Assembly: GCA_905250885.1 (NCBI GenBank)
Contig: CAJNOQ010003457.1
Location: 1-20,220, forward strand
Origin: Didymodactylos carnosus
Taxonomy: Eukaryota; Rotifera; Eurotatoria; Philodinida; Philodinidae
DNA: 20,220 bases
Direction: 5' to 3'
A program made the translations under genes and the position numbers. How positions within the stretch are numbered: position 1 is the stretch's first letter; every line of letters starts with the position of its first letter. The notes beneath the pieces were generated by a model, which saw only the letters and a program-made list of their open reading frames with translations, did not search any database and was not told the DNA's origin. This document shows positions 20,111 to 20,220 of the stretch, piece after piece.

Positions 20111-20220
20111 TCTCTTGCACCTATAACGCTAATAGGCTTGGTTGACAAAATGCTATAAATGTGCTTCTAACACAACTCTATCATTTAAATTTCCATGGTT
20201 TTTTTTTTCAATCTTTGTAT

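Noticed and set aside
19878..20126. Plus-strand 82-codon open frame rich in Arg and Pro
   Set aside because: Its composition simply follows the CCGACCCGGCC-type repeat, and no domain is visible.

Overview
The window looks like AT-rich nuclear DNA of an invertebrate animal. Two genes are broken by short GT-AG introns, most of the sequence is non-coding, and small inverted-repeat elements are common. I see no bacterial operons, ribosome binding sites, tRNA or rRNA genes, or recognisable transposase. The compact introns, the metazoan-type PTB domain and the crowd of small non-autonomous repeats would fit a rotifer-like animal. That placement is a guess, and the sequence alone does not prove it.

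Two protein genes can be assembled exon by exon, both on the minus strand. The first (8003 down to 2874) has seven exons whose phases all agree. It encodes 626 residues: an N-terminal domain resembling a PTB/PID phosphotyrosine-binding-type fold, a Gln-rich linker, about eight or nine tandem 15-16 residue units with a hydrophobic-charged stretch followed by prolines, and a Gln-rich tail. The second (17262 down to 15544) has four exons and encodes a 267-residue mitochondrial carrier (SLC25 family), probably from the amino-acid/carnitine-like branch. Nothing suggests that the two genes work together.

Layout: 1-205 is a hairpin-type inverted repeat. 206-2873 is gene-free and holds a 30-bp perfect palindrome and the likely poly(A) signal of gene 1. 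2874-8003 is gene 1. 8004-15543 is gene-free and rich in repeats: a hairpin at 10703-10756, an inverted-repeat element at 10825-11475, an 890-bp island of 10-bp palindromic repeats at 11581-12472, and another inverted-repeat element at 13418-14072. 15544-17262 is the carrier gene, whose second intron holds an 11-bp repeat array related to the 10-bp one. 17263-20220 is repeat territory again: a TGAGTACTCA-rich element with terminal inverted repeats (17808-18210), a 1.2-kb inverted-repeat structure (18728-19950) enclosing ACCGGT-rich minisatellite DNA, and a GC-rich CCGACCCGGCC-type tract.

No clearly new biological system stands out. The most unusual items are the repeat-bearing PTB-like protein, the pair of related palindromic arrays with one-helical-turn periods, and the nested inverted-repeat/ACCGGT structure.
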